Positions 1 to 9,349 of a stretch of DNA of 64,000 nt are shown here, in pieces; position 1 is the stretch's first letter; each line of letters begins with the position of its first letter. Both the position numbers and the translations under genes were made by a program. The notes beneath the pieces are model-generated. The model did no database searches and was not told where the DNA came from. It was given only the letters and a program-made list of their open reading frames with translations. Source of the stretch: VXNE01 sp965248075 (GTDB lineage Bacteria; Pseudomonadota; Gammaproteobacteria; Pseudomonadales; Azotimanducaceae); contig CBDFIL010000003.1 of the NCBI GenBank assembly GCA_965248075.1, positions 868,001-932,000 of the forward strand, written 5' to 3'.

Positions 1-24
1 GCAGGCGGGGGTCCGGGTCCGCTT

Positions 25-60
25 GTAGGACGGGCTTGTCCCTGGGCTTGTCCCGTCCCC
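25..60 (+). repeat. Degenerate GTAG-type REP palindrome
   Basis: GTAG at 25-28 is followed by an imperfect palindrome built from GACGGG, two CTTGTCCC blocks and CGTCCC. It looks like a damaged or duplicated member of the REP family seen intact at 5997 and 55284. No gene is visible between 1 and 271; the stretch holds only this repeat, the one at 160 and the receptor leader. Confidence 0.5.
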
Positions 61-159
61 CGACGGGCCCGTCCCGTCCCGGCGTGACCTGGCGGTCGCG
101 TTGCAGTTTCGCTAACGCGAAACTGCTCGTTGGCGACGACATTCCGCGGATTCGGGGAC

Positions 160-184
160 GGGCGGCCACGAGGGCCGCCCCTAC
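160..184 (-). repeat. GTAG REP hairpin, CGGCC stem class
   Basis: Read on the minus strand this is GTAG, stem GGGCGGCC, loop CTCGT and stem GGCCGCCC. All eight stem pairs match. It lies upstream of the first TonB receptor leader. Confidence 0.75.
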
Positions 185-212
185 ACGCGAGTGCCGTTTG
201 TTTCGATGGAGC

Positions 213-241
213 TTGACCCTTCAGCGTAGTCGTGTCTCAAT
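213..241 (+). promoter_or_regulatory. Candidate promoter of TonB receptor 1
   Basis: TTGACC (213-218), a 17-base spacer and CTCAAT (236-241) end 30 bases before the ATG. The TTGAC box, the spacing and a TCGTGT stretch recur upstream of receptor copies 3 and 4 although the surrounding DNA differs. The -10 match is poor, so this may be a regulator site rather than a sigma-70 promoter. Confidence 0.45.
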
Positions 242-271
242 TGCGGGTCGGAGAGAAAGGGGAAACTATCC

Positions 272-3085
272 ATGGATTTGAATCACCGCTTCACGCGGCG
301 CGCAGCAATATTCGCGGCCGCTTTCGCCCTGGCCCTGCCGGGCGCCCTTCCCGGCGTACAAGTGGCCTTCGCCGAGGAGGACGACGACCAAATCATCGAA
401 GAGGTCGTCGTCACCGGCATCCGCGGCAGTCTGCGCCAGTCCCTTGACCTGAAGCGCGACGCCGACAACGTCATGGACGCGCTCGTCGCCGAGGACATCG
501 GCAAGTTCCCGGACCAGAACCTCGCCGAGTCGCTGCAGCGCATCTCCGGCGTCGCCATCGACCGCATGCGGGGCGAGGGCGCGCAGGTCTCGATCCGCGG
601 CCTCGGTCCACAGTTCACGCGCGTGCTGGTCAACGGCCGCGGCGCGCTGTCCGGCGGCACGCAGGCGTTCGCCGGCAACATCGGCGACCACACCCAGACA
701 CGGACCTTCCGCTTCGAGTCCATGCAGGCCGAACTCGTGCAGCGGGTGGAGGTGTACAAGTCGGTGCAGGCCAACCTGCTCGAGGGCGGGATGGGCGGCA
801 CCATCAACATCCGCACCCGGCGACCGTTCGACAACGGCGGACGGCGGATCGTGGCGGGCAACGTCTTCATGACCGACGACGCCCTGGCCGACGACAACGG
901 CTACCGCTTCGCGGGGGTCTACAGCGACTCGTTCGCCGACAATACCCTCGGCTTCCTGGTCAGCGTCGCGGGCGACGACCGCATCACGCGCGAGGACTGG
1001 TTCAACATTCCCGACTACGAGCCGAAGGTCTTCAACAACGCCATCAACCTGGCGACCGGCGAACTGCTGCGCGGCTGCGACCTGCCTGGTATCGCGAACC
1101 CCAACGTCGGCTGCGGTTACGCCCCCGGTAACATCCGCCAGGGCGTCCTCGTCGAGGACATCCAGCGGATCAACGCCAGCGCCGCGCTGCAATGGCGCCC
1201 GAACGAGCAGTGGGACGTCACCTTCGACGTCCTGTACTCGCAGATGGACCGCGACTACGACGACTTCCAGATGCCGTGGCGCTACCAGGCGGGGCTTGCG
1301 AACGGTGCGAGCGAGGTGCTGCTCGACGAGAACCAGATCGTCACGTACATCCGCACGGAGACTTCCCGGCCGCGTCCCTTCCAGCGCCCGCGAACCGAGG
1401 ATATCCAGAACCAGCAGTTCGCCGTGAACGCGAAATACACGCCGACCGAGAAGTGGACGCTCAACTTCGACATCTCGCACGCCACGGGGACCCGGGATCG
1501 ATTCCGGCCCGACAACTATTACGACATCCCGGCCGTGCCCCTGATTTACGACATCCGGGACGGCTATATCCCGAAGATCACGGTCGAGGAGAACCTGCTG
1601 GACCCGAACGTCTACGACTTCATCTTCTACCGGGAAGGCCTGGACGTGTCCGAGGACACGGAGACCCAGTTCCGCTTCGACGCCACCTACCACTTCGACG
1701 ACGGCACCGCCTTCCACGCCGGGTTGAGCTATCGCGACCGGGAGCGCTTCTGGGTGCGGAGGAGCTTTGCGTTCGGTCCCCGCTACGGCGACTTCCCCGG
1801 CGAGAAGCTGACCGACGTCAACCACTACAACCTGCCGGTCGACAATCCCTTCGACGGCATCAGCGGCGCCGAATGGCCCAGCGACTGGCTCCTGCCGGAT
1901 CACGATGACGTTCGGGACAAGTACCTCATCGGGCGCCGCGACGAGATCAACCCGGTGCGTTTCGAAGCGGCGAACACTGCGCACGCGGAGGACTTCACGA
2001 TCACGGAGGACACCCTGGCCGTGTACTTCATGGTCGAGATGTCCGGCACGATCGGCGACTTCCCCTGGTCCGGCAACGTCGGCGCCCGCTGGGTGCAGAT
2101 CGACCGCTCCTCGACCGGCAACGTGCAGCCCGTCGAAACCATGGTCTTCCTGGAAGCCGCCGGAATCTGGGAGTTCGACCTCGGGCCCGCCGAGTTCCAG
2201 CAGCACCCCAACCGGTTCGCGGAGGTGCTGCCGGCGCTGAACCTGAAGTTCGAACTGCGCGAGGACCTCATAGCGCGCTTCGCCTGGGGCAAGGTCATGA
2301 CCCAGCCGTCATTCGTCGACCTGAACCCCGGCGGCACCAAGCACGCGTCCACGCGCCGCGTCCAGGAAGGCGACCCGAACCTCGAGCCCTACATCGCGGA
2401 GCAGCTGGACATCGGCCTCGAGTGGTACCCGACGGACGATGCCATCATCGCGCTGCAGGCGTTCGGCAAGCAGGTGGACTCGTTCATCATCCAGATCACC
2501 GAACTCCGCGACTGGGTCGAACCGGACGGCAGCACCCTGTATGACCCGGAGTCCGGCGGCAACGTGCGGCTGCAGTACCAGGGTCCGGCCAACGAGGAGG
2601 GCGCGTTCATCGGCGGCGTCGAATTCGCCGCGCAGTACGCGTTCACGCAACTGCCCTCGCCGTTCGACGGTCTCGGCGTGATCTTCAACCACACCTGGGT
2701 CGACACCGACGCCGAGTTCATCAACCCGGGCAGCGGGGTCGCGTTCGACGTGCCGGGCCTCTCGAGGAACACGACGAACGCCGTGATCTTCTACGAGAAG
2801 TACAAGGTCAGCGCCCGCGTCGCGTGGAACAAGCGCGAGAGCTTCCTGACCTCGATCACGAGCCTCCGGGGCAACCCGCAGTTCACGAGTGACTACTGGC
2901 AACTCGACGCCGGCTTCGGCTACCAGGTGACGGACAAGATCTCGATCGTCTTCGAGGCCATCAACATCACGGACGAGAACGTCGACCAGTTCAACCTCGT
3001 CGGCCCGGTTTCCCGGCTCGAGCAGCTGTACGTCATCTCGAACAGCGGGCGCCGCATGCAGGCCGGCGTACGCGTCCGGTTGTAA
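272..3085 (+). CDS. TonB-dependent outer-membrane receptor, paralogue 1
   Basis: Outer-membrane, TonB-energised uptake channel of 937 residues. A signal peptide (about residues 1-34, cleavage after AFA) is followed by a TonB-box-like EEVVVTGIRGSLRQSL, then a plug domain with DIGKFPDQNLAESLQR and VSIRGLGPQFTRVLVNGR, and a long beta-barrel ending RMQAGVRVRL. The N-terminal pattern is that of the TIGR01782 receptors of Caulobacter, Xanthomonas and related bacteria, which import complex carbohydrates and other large substrates; the substrate here is unknown. The start is fixed by AAGGGGA eight bases upstream and by the signal peptide. It is the first of four tandem paralogues. It alone ends in TAA and has no REP element at its stop codon. 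Confidence 0.95.
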   Translation: MDLNHRFTRRAAIFAAAFALALPGALPGVQVAFAEEDDDQIIEEVVVTGIRGSLRQSLDLKRDADNVMDALVAEDIGKFPDQNLAESLQRISGVAIDRMRGEGAQVSIRGLGPQFTRVLVNGRGALSGGTQAFAGNIGDHTQTRTFRFESMQAELVQRVEVYKSVQANLLEGGMGGTINIRTRRPFDNGGRRIVAGNVFMTDDALADDNGYRFAGVYSDSFADNTLGFLVSVAGDDRITREDWFNIPDYEPKVFNNAINLATGELLRGCDLPGIANPNVGCGYAPGNIRQGVLVEDIQRINASAALQWRPNEQWDVTFDVLYSQMDRDYDDFQMPWRYQAGLANGASEVLLDENQIVTYIRTETSRPRPFQRPRTEDIQNQQFAVNAKYTPTEKWTLNFDISHATGTRDRFRPDNYYDIPAVPLIYDIRDGYIPKITVEENLLDPNVYDFIFYREGLDVSEDTETQFRFDATYHFDDGTAFHAGLSYRDRERFWVRRSFAFGPRYGDFPGEKLTDVNHYNLPVDNPFDGISGAEWPSDWLLPDHDDVRDKYLIGRRDEINPVRFEAANTAHAEDFTITEDTLAVYFMVEMSGTIGDFPWSGNVGARWVQIDRSSTGNVQPVETMVFLEAAGIWEFDLGPAEFQQHPNRFAEVLPALNLKFELREDLIARFAWGKVMTQPSFVDLNPGGTKHASTRRVQEGDPNLEPYIAEQLDIGLEWYPTDDAIIALQAFGKQVDSFIIQITELRDWVEPDGSTLYDPESGGNVRLQYQGPANEEGAFIGGVEFAAQYAFTQLPSPFDGLGVIFNHTWVDTDAEFINPGSGVAFDVPGLSRNTTNAVIFYEKYKVSARVAWNKRESFLTSITSLRGNPQFTSDYWQLDAGFGYQVTDKISIVFEAINITDENVDQFNLVGPVSRLEQLYVISNSGRRMQAGVRVRL

Positions 3086-3093
3086 GGCCTGAC

Positions 3094-3118
3094 GTAGGGT
3101 TCCGCCGAGGCGGAACCC
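3094..3118 (+). repeat. Hairpin preceded by GTAG, divergent stem
   Basis: GTAG is followed by GGTTCCGCC, a short GAG loop region and GGCGGAACC. This perfect hairpin nine bases after the receptor 1 stop shares GTAG with the REP family but not its CTTGT loop. It may act as a terminator or be a separate REP class. Confidence 0.55.
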
Positions 3119-3125
3119 TCGACCT

Positions 3126-3157
3126 GTAGGGGACGCCCTTGTGGCGTCCCTTTTTTT
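3126..3157 (+). terminator. REP hairpin plus T7 tract, terminator-like
   Basis: GTAG (3126-3129), stem GGGACGCC, loop CTTGT and stem GGCGTCCC are followed at once by seven T residues (3151-3157). This is a GTAG-type REP placed as an intrinsic terminator after receptor 1. Confidence 0.7.
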
Positions 3158-3158
3158 C

Positions 3159-3184
3159 GTAGGGGAACACCCTCGTGGCGTCCC
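3159..3184 (+). repeat. Imperfect GTAG REP abutting receptor copy 2
   Basis: GTAG followed by GGGAACACC, CTCGT and GGCGTCCC. One extra base and a mismatch damage the left stem. The repeat ends seven bases before homology to the receptor signal peptide begins, exactly where the start codon and RBS of receptor copy 2 should be. Confidence 0.6.
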
Positions 3185-3190
3185 GTTCCC

Positions 3191-6000
3191 GACCATCGCT
3201 CTACGCGGTGCCGCGCAGTAGTATTCGCGGCCGCCTTCGCCTGCGTCCTGCCGGGCGCCCTTCCCGGCGTACAAGTCGCCTTCGCCGAGGAGGACGACGA
3301 CCAAATCATCGAGGAAGTCGTCGTCACCGGCATCCGCGGCAGTCTGCGCCAGTCCCTCGACATGAAGCGCGACGCCGACAACATCATGGACGCGCTCGTC
3401 GCCGAGGACATCGGCAAGTTCCCGGACCAGAACCTCGCCGAATCGCTGCAGCGCGTCTCCGGCGTCGCCATCGACCGGATGCGGGGCGAGGGCGCGGCGG
3501 TCTCGATCCGCGGCCTCGGTCCACAGTTCACCCGCGTGCTGGTCAACGGCCGCGGCGCGCTGTCCGGCGGCACCAGGCGTTCGCCGGCAACATCGGCGAC
3601 CACAGCCAGCAACGGACCTTCCGGTTCGAGTCCATGCAGGCCGAACTCGTGCAGGCGGTCGAGGTGTACAAGTCGGTGCAGTCCAACCTGCTCGAGGGCG
3701 GCATGGGCGGCACCATCAACATCCGCACCCGGCGGCCGTTCGACAACGGCGGACGGCGGATCATCGCCGGCAACGCGTTCATGACCGACGACGCCCTGGC
3801 CGACGACAACGGCTACCGCTTCGCGGGCGTCTACAGCGACTCGTTCGCCGACAACACCCTCGGCTTCCTGGTCGGCGTGGCGGGCGACGACCGGACCACG
3901 CGCGAGGACTGGTTCAACGTTCCCGACTACGAGCCGAAGGTCTTCAACAACGCCATCAACCTGGCGACCGGCGAGTTGCTGCGCGGCTGCGACCTGCCCG
4001 GTATCGCGAACCCCGACGTCGGTTGCGGCTACGCGCCCGGCAACATCCGCCAGGGCGTCCTCGTCGAGGACATCCAGCGCATCAACGCCAGCGCCGCGCT
4101 GCAGTGGCGCCCGAACGAGCAGTGGGACGTCACCGGTGACATCCTGTACTCACAGATGGACCGCGCCTACGACGACTTCCAGATGCCGTGGCGCTACCAG
4201 GCGGGGCTCGCGAACGGCGCGAGCGAGGTGCTGCTCGACGAGAACCAGATCGTGACGTACATCCGCACGGAGACCGCGCGGCCACGTCCGTTCCAGCGCC
4301 CCCGTGCCGAAGACATCGAGACCCAGCAGTTCGCCGTGAACGCGAAGTACACGCCGACGGAGAACTGGACCCTCAATTTCGACGTCTCGCACTCGACGGG
4401 GGACCGGGACCGGCCCTGGCACGAAAGCTACTACGACATCCCGGCCGTGCCCCTGATCTACGACATCCGGGACGGCTACCTTCCGAAGATCTCCGTCGAA
4501 GAGAACCTGCTGGACCCGAACGTCTACGACTTCATCTTCTTCCGGGAGGGCCTGGACGTGTCCGAGGACACGGAGACCCAGTTCCGCTTCGACGCCACCT
4601 ATCACTTCGACGACGGCACCGCCTTCCATGCGGGCTTGAGCTACCGCGACCGGGAGCGCTTCTGGGAGCGGAGGAGCATTGCGTTCGGTCCCCGGTACGG
4701 CGACTTCCCCGGCGAAAAGCTGACGGATGTCAACCACTACGCCCTGCCGGTCGACGATCCCTTCTTCGGCATCAGTGGCACCGGCACGTGGCCCAAGTCC
4801 TGGCTCCTGCCCGATCACGATGACGTCCGGGACACCTACCTCATCGGGCGCCGCGACGAAATCGACCCGGTGCGCTTCGAGGCGGTGAACACCGCGCATG
4901 CGGAGGAGTTCTTCATCGAGGAGGATACCCTCGCCCTGTACTTCATGGTCGAGATGTCCGGCACGATCGGCGACTTCCCCTGGTCCGGCAACGTCGGCGC
5001 CCGCTGGATCGAGGTGGACCGCGCCTCCACCGGCAACGTGCAGCCCGTCGAAAACATGGTCTTCCTGGACGCGGCGGGCGTGTGGGAGTTCGAGCTCGGA
5101 GGCGCCGAGTTCCAGACGCACGGCAACCGGTTCGCCGAGGTGTTGCCGTCGCTGAACCTGAAGTTCGAACTGCGCGAAGACCTGATCGCCCGGTTCGCGT
5201 GGGGCAAGGTAATGACCCAGCCCGCGTTCGCCGACCTGAACCCCGGCGGCACCAAGCACGCGTCGACGCGCCGCGTGCAGGAAGGCGACCCGCAGCTCGA
5301 GCCTTACGTCGCGGAGCAGTTGGACATCGGCATCGAGTGGTATCCGACGGACGATGCGATCATCGCGCTGCAGGCGTTCGGCAAGCAGGTGGAGTCGTTC
5401 ATCACCCAGATCAGCGAACAGCGGGACTGGATCGAACCGGACGGCAGCACGCTGTACGACCCGGAGTCCGGCGGCAACCTCTTCTTGCTGTACCAGGGTC
5501 CGAGCAACGGGGACGGGGCGTTCATCGGCGGCATCGAGTTCGCGGCGCAGTACGCCTTCACGCAACTGCCTTCGCCGTTCGACGGTCTCGGCGTGATCTT
5601 CAACCACACCTGGGTCGACACGGACGCCGAGTTCATCAACCCGAGCAGCGGCGTCGCGTTCGACGTGCCGGGCCTCTCGAGGAATACGACCAACGCCGTG
5701 ATCTTCTACGAGAAGTACAAAGTCAGCGCCCGCGTCGCGTGGAACAAGCGCGAGAGCTTCCTGACCTCGATCACGAGCTTCCGGGGCAACCCGCAGTTCA
5801 CGAGCGACTACTGGCAGCTCGACGCGGGGTTCGGGTACCAGGTGACGGAGAAGATCTCGGTCGTGTTCGAGGCCATCAACATCACGGACGAGAACGTCGA
5901 CCAGTACAACATCGTCGGCCCGGTCTCGAAGCTTGAGCAGATGTTCTACATCTCGAACAGCGGGCGGCGCATGCAGGCCGGCGTACGCGTCCGGTTGTAG
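3191..6000 (+). pseudogene. TonB-dependent receptor, paralogue 2 (disrupted)
   Basis: This copy is close to paralogues 1 and 3 over its full length, including the EEVVVTG box, plug and barrel ending AGVRVRL. Two lesions are visible. The ATG, RBS and first codons are missing: homology starts in the signal peptide at GACCATCGC and is preceded directly by REP sequence. A one-base deletion at about 3571-3574 (CACCAGG where copy 3 has CACCCAGG) moves the reading frame from the plug onward. A GTG at 3175 opens a long frame, but it reads the signal region in the wrong frame and is not a true start. The gene ends TTG TAG, with the TAG forming part of a REP element. It is probably non-functional unless the single-base lesion is an assembly error. 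Confidence 0.85.
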
Positions 6001-6021
6001 GGGACGGGCTTGTCCCGTCCC
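5997..6021 (+). repeat. GTAG REP hairpin overlapping a stop codon (ACGGG class)
   Basis: GTAG (5997-6000), stem GGGACGGG, loop CTTGT and stem CCCGTCCC form a perfect 8-bp stem. The TAG is the stop codon of receptor copy 2. Confidence 0.85.
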
Positions 6022-6060
6022 GTGTCCGGGCGCGCAGCCCCGGCACGGGGCGACACGCAA

Positions 6061-6165
6061 GGGACGCGCCCTCGTGGCGTCCCTTTCACTTGTAGGGGAC
6101 GCCCTCGTGGCGTCCCGTTCTCGAATTCGCACACCTCCCCGGGCGACCACAAGGGTCGCCCCTAC
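6061..6165. repeat. Cluster of three REP-like hairpins
   Basis: Three palindromes sit between receptors 2 and 3. At 6061-6083 is GGGACGC, one extra pair of bases, CTCGT and GGCGTCCC. At 6092-6116 is a forward GTAG with GGGACGCC, CTCGT and GGCGTCCC. At 6141-6165 is a reverse copy that reads GTAG, GGGCGACC, CTTGT, GGTCGCCC on the minus strand. The stretch from 6001 to 6227 holds no gene. Confidence 0.75.
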
Positions 6166-6227
6166 ACCCCGTTTCCCCATTCATGCACGGTCGCAACCCA
6201 CCCGACCACGACCACATCGATTCGAGC

Positions 6228-6256
6228 TTGACGCTTTAGTGTAGTCGTGTCTCAAT
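6228..6256 (+). promoter_or_regulatory. Candidate promoter of TonB receptor 3
   Basis: TTGACG (6228-6233), a 17-base spacer and CTCAAT (6251-6256), 31 bases before the ATG. The sequence from CGAGCTTGAC to TCAAT is nearly the same as that upstream of receptor 1, so this leader is conserved beyond the coding region. Confidence 0.45.
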
Positions 6257-6287
6257 AGGCGTCGAAGAGAAAGGGGGGGGGATACTC

Positions 6288-9104
6288 ATGGACCTTTATG
6301 GCCACTTTACGGGGCGCGCAGCAGTATTCGCGGCCGCTTTCGCCCTGGCCCTGCCAAGCGCCCTTCCCGGCGTACAAGTGGCGTTCGCAGAGGAGGACGA
6401 CGAACAGCTCATCGAGGAGATCGTCGTCACCGGCATCCGCGGCAGTCTGCGCCAGTCCCTCGACATGAAGCGCGACGCCGACAACATCATGGACGCGCTC
6501 GTCGCCGAGGACATCGGCAAGTTCCCGGACCAGAACCTCGCCGAGTCGCTGCAGCGCGTCTCCGGCGTCGCCATCGACCGCATGCGGGGCGAGGGCGCGC
6601 AGGTCTCGATCCGCGGTCTCGGTCCGCAGTTCACGCGCGTGCTGGTCAACGGCCGCGGCGCGCTGTCCGGCGGCACCCAGGCGTTCGCCGGCGGCATCGG
6701 CGACCACAGCCAGCAGCGGACCTTCCGCTTCGAGTCCATGCAGGCCGAACTCGTTCAGGCGGTGGAGGTCTACAAATCCGCCCAGGCCAACGTGCTCGAG
6801 GGCGGCATGGGCGGCACGCTCAACATCCGCACCCGGCGGCCGTTCGACAACGGCGGACGCCGGATTCTCGCCGGCAACGCCTTCGTCACCGACGATGACC
6901 TGGCGGAAGACAACGGGTACCGTTTCGCGGGGGTCTACAGCGACTCGTTCGCTGACAACACGCTCGGTTTCCTGGTCAGCGTCGCGGGCGACGACCGCGT
7001 CACCCGCGAGGACTGGTTCGCCGTTTCCGACTCCGAGCCGAAGGTCTTCAACAACGCCATCAACCTGGCGACCGGCGAGTTGCTGCGCGGCTGCGACCTG
7101 CCCGGCGTCGCGAACCCCGACGTCGGTTGCGGTTACGCGCCGGGCAACCTCCGCCAGGGCATCCTCATCGAGGACGTCCAGCGCATCAACGCCAGCGCCG
7201 CGCTGCAGTGGCGCCCGAACGAGCAGTGGGACGTCACCGCCGACATCCTGTATTCGCAGATGGACCGCGACTACGACGACTGGCAGATTCCGTGGCGCTA
7301 CCAGGCGGGGCTCGCGAACGGCGCGAGCGAGGTGCTGCTCAACGAGAACCAGATCGTGACGTACATCCGCACGGAGAGGGCGCGGCCACGACCGAGAAAT
7401 CGTCCCCGTTCCGAAGACAGTACGACCGACCAGTTCGCCGTGAACGCGAAGTACACGCCGACGGAGAACTGGACGCTCAACTTCGACGTCTCGCACTCGT
7501 CCGGGGACCGCATCTCGCCCTACCACGAGAGCTACTACGACATCCCGGCCGTGCCCCTGACTTACGACATCCGCGACAGCTATATCCCGAAGATCGCCGT
7601 CTACAAGGACCTGCTCGACCCGAACGACTACAACCTCCAGGTCTTCTCGACCCAGACGCGCACGTCCAGGGACCAGGAAACCCAGTACCGCTTCGACGCC
7701 ACCTACCACTTCGACGACGGCACGGCCTTCCACGCGGGCCTGAGCTTCCGCGACCGGGAGCGCACCTGGCGGCGGAGGGGTTTCAGGATGGGTCCCCGCT
7801 ACGGCGATTTCGCCGCAGGAGCCACCAAGTTGACGGAGGTCCGGCACGGGCCCAACCCGGACAATGCCTTCTCCGGCATCAGCGGCGCCGACTGGCCCCA
7901 ACCCTGGCTCATACAGGATCAGGAAGACGTGCGAGACAAGTACCTCATCGGGCGCCGCGACGAAATCGACCCGAGTCGCTTCGAGGAGGTGAACACCGCG
8001 CATGCGGAGGAGTTCTTCATCGACGAGGATACCCTCGCCCTGTACTTCATGGTCGAGATGTCCGGCACGATCGGCGACTTCCCCTGGTCCGGCAACGTCG
8101 GCGCGCGCTGGATCCAGATCGACCGGGCCTCCACCGGCAACGTGCAGCCCGTCGAGCAGATGGTCTTCTACGAGACGGCGGGCGCGTGGGAGTTCGACCT
8201 CGGGCCCGCCGAGTTCCAGAAGCACGATAACCGGTTCGCGGAGGTGCTGCCGGCGCTGAACCTGAAGTTCGAACTGCGCGAGGACCTGATCGCGCGTTTC
8301 GCCTGGGGCAAGGTCATGACCCAGCCCTCGTTCGCCGACCTGAACCCCGGCGGCACCAAGCACGTCTCCTCGCGCCAAGTGAATGAGGGCGACCCGCAAC
8401 TCGAGCCCTACATCGCCGAGCAACTGGACATCGGTATCGAGTGGTACCCGACGGACGACGCGATCATCGCCCTGCAGGCGTTCGGCAAGCAGGTGGATTC
8501 GTTCATCATCCAGATCACCGAACGGCGGACCTGGTTCGAACCCGACGGCAGCACGCTGTTCGACCCGGAGTCCGGCGGCAACGTCCGGCTGCTGTACCGG
8601 GGTCCGAGCAACGGGGACGGGGCGTTCATCGGCGGCATCGAGTTCGCCGTGCAGTACGCCTTCACGCAACTGCCCTCGCCCTGGGACGGTTTCGGCGTGA
8701 TCTTCAACCACACCTGGGTCGACACCGACGCCGAGTTCATCAACCCGAACAGCGGCGTCGCGTTCGACGTGCCGGGGCTGTCGCGGAACACCACCAACGC
8801 GGTGATCTTCTACGAGAAGTACAAGATCAGCGCCCGCGTCGCGTGGAACCAGCGCGAGAGCTTCCTGAACTCGATCTCGGGCGGCCGGGGCAACCCGCTG
8901 TTCACGAGCGACTACTGGCAGCTCGACGCCGGCTTCGGTTACCAGGTGACGGAGAAGATCTCGATCGTCTTCGAGGCCATCAACATCACGGACGAGAACG
9001 TCGACCAGTACAACATCGTCGGCCCGGTCTCGCGGCTGGAGCAGATGTACTACATCTCGAACAGCGGGCGGCGCATGCAGGCCGGCGTACGCGTCCGGTT
9101 GTAG
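6288..9104 (+). CDS. TonB-dependent outer-membrane receptor, paralogue 3
   Basis: An intact 938-residue paralogue of receptor 1 with the same signal peptide (cleavage after AFA), TonB-box-like EEIVVTGIRGSLRQSL, plug motifs and barrel ending AGVRVRL. A G-rich RBS at about 6270-6280 precedes the ATG. Compared with copies 1 and 2 it differs most around residues 360-390 and 440-560, which by alignment lie in the barrel and probably include surface loops, so ligand preference may differ. The stop is TTG TAG, with the TAG inside a REP element at 9101. The family role is TonB-driven import across the outer membrane; the substrate cannot be told from sequence. Confidence 0.95.
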   Translation: MDLYGHFTGRAAVFAAAFALALPSALPGVQVAFAEEDDEQLIEEIVVTGIRGSLRQSLDMKRDADNIMDALVAEDIGKFPDQNLAESLQRVSGVAIDRMRGEGAQVSIRGLGPQFTRVLVNGRGALSGGTQAFAGGIGDHSQQRTFRFESMQAELVQAVEVYKSAQANVLEGGMGGTLNIRTRRPFDNGGRRILAGNAFVTDDDLAEDNGYRFAGVYSDSFADNTLGFLVSVAGDDRVTREDWFAVSDSEPKVFNNAINLATGELLRGCDLPGVANPDVGCGYAPGNLRQGILIEDVQRINASAALQWRPNEQWDVTADILYSQMDRDYDDWQIPWRYQAGLANGASEVLLNENQIVTYIRTERARPRPRNRPRSEDSTTDQFAVNAKYTPTENWTLNFDVSHSSGDRISPYHESYYDIPAVPLTYDIRDSYIPKIAVYKDLLDPNDYNLQVFSTQTRTSRDQETQYRFDATYHFDDGTAFHAGLSFRDRERTWRRRGFRMGPRYGDFAAGATKLTEVRHGPNPDNAFSGISGADWPQPWLIQDQEDVRDKYLIGRRDEIDPSRFEEVNTAHAEEFFIDEDTLALYFMVEMSGTIGDFPWSGNVGARWIQIDRASTGNVQPVEQMVFYETAGAWEFDLGPAEFQKHDNRFAEVLPALNLKFELREDLIARFAWGKVMTQPSFADLNPGGTKHVSSRQVNEGDPQLEPYIAEQLDIGIEWYPTDDAIIALQAFGKQVDSFIIQITERRTWFEPDGSTLFDPESGGNVRLLYRGPSNGDGAFIGGIEFAVQYAFTQLPSPWDGFGVIFNHTWVDTDAEFINPNSGVAFDVPGLSRNTTNAVIFYEKYKISARVAWNQRESFLNSISGGRGNPLFTSDYWQLDAGFGYQVTEKISIVFEAINITDENVDQYNIVGPVSRLEQMYYISNSGRRMQAGVRVRL

Positions 9105-9125
9105 GGGACGGGCTTGTTCCGTCCC
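9101..9125 (+). repeat. GTAG REP hairpin overlapping a stop codon (ACGGG class)
   Basis: GTAG (9101-9104), GGGACGGG, CTTGT, TCCGTCCC. One stem pair is G-T instead of G-C, a wobble pair in RNA. The TAG is the stop of receptor 3. The following 40 bases match the sequence after receptor 2, so this downstream unit was duplicated with the gene. Confidence 0.85.
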
Positions 9126-9164
9126 GTGTCCGGGCGCGCAGCCCCGGCACGGGGCGACACGCAA

Positions 9165-9192
9165 GGGACGCCCTCGTGGCGTCCCTTTTTTT
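9165..9192 (+). terminator. REP-type hairpin with T7 tract
   Basis: GGGACGCC, CTCGT, GGCGTCCC followed by seven T residues (9186-9192). It is terminator-like, between receptors 3 and 4. It lacks the GTAG head: AA precedes the stem. Confidence 0.7.
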
Positions 9193-9294
9193 CGGGTGCG
9201 CCATGGCCCAGGCAACGGGCAGGCGCCCCAACGGCCCCGCCAGCCTTGCACCCGCCCATCCTCGCAGCCGCACATCCCGTCCGCGAATCGAACG

Positions 9295-9323
9295 TTGACC
9301 CCGGGCAACTCCTCGTGTTTCAT
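9295..9323 (+). promoter_or_regulatory. Candidate promoter of TonB receptor 4
   Basis: TTGACC (9295-9300), 17 bases, then TTTCAT (9318-9323), 26 bases before the ATG. Spacing and the CTCGTG stretch match the leaders of receptors 1 and 3, although the rest of the upstream sequence has diverged. Confidence 0.4.
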
Positions 9324-9349
9324 TGCGCGCTGGAGAGAGGAGTCTATCC

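Noticed and set aside
266..2206. A 646-codon minus-strand open frame opposite receptor 1 (similar long frames oppose receptors 2 and 3, up to 1058 codons)
   Set aside because: These mirror the codon bias of high-GC receptor genes on the other strand; the proteins are rich in V, R, G and D repeats without domains, while the plus strand encodes recognisable receptors.
3175..6000. Receptor 2 as an intact 941-codon gene starting at GTG 3175
   Set aside because: The first 130 codons of that frame are an Arg/Pro-rich shadow; the true signal peptide, TonB box and plug start lie in another frame up to about 3571.
3126..9192. Riboswitch or structured leader RNA between receptors
   Set aside because: The hairpins are short REP units located 3' of genes; no conserved riboswitch architecture is visible upstream of the starts.
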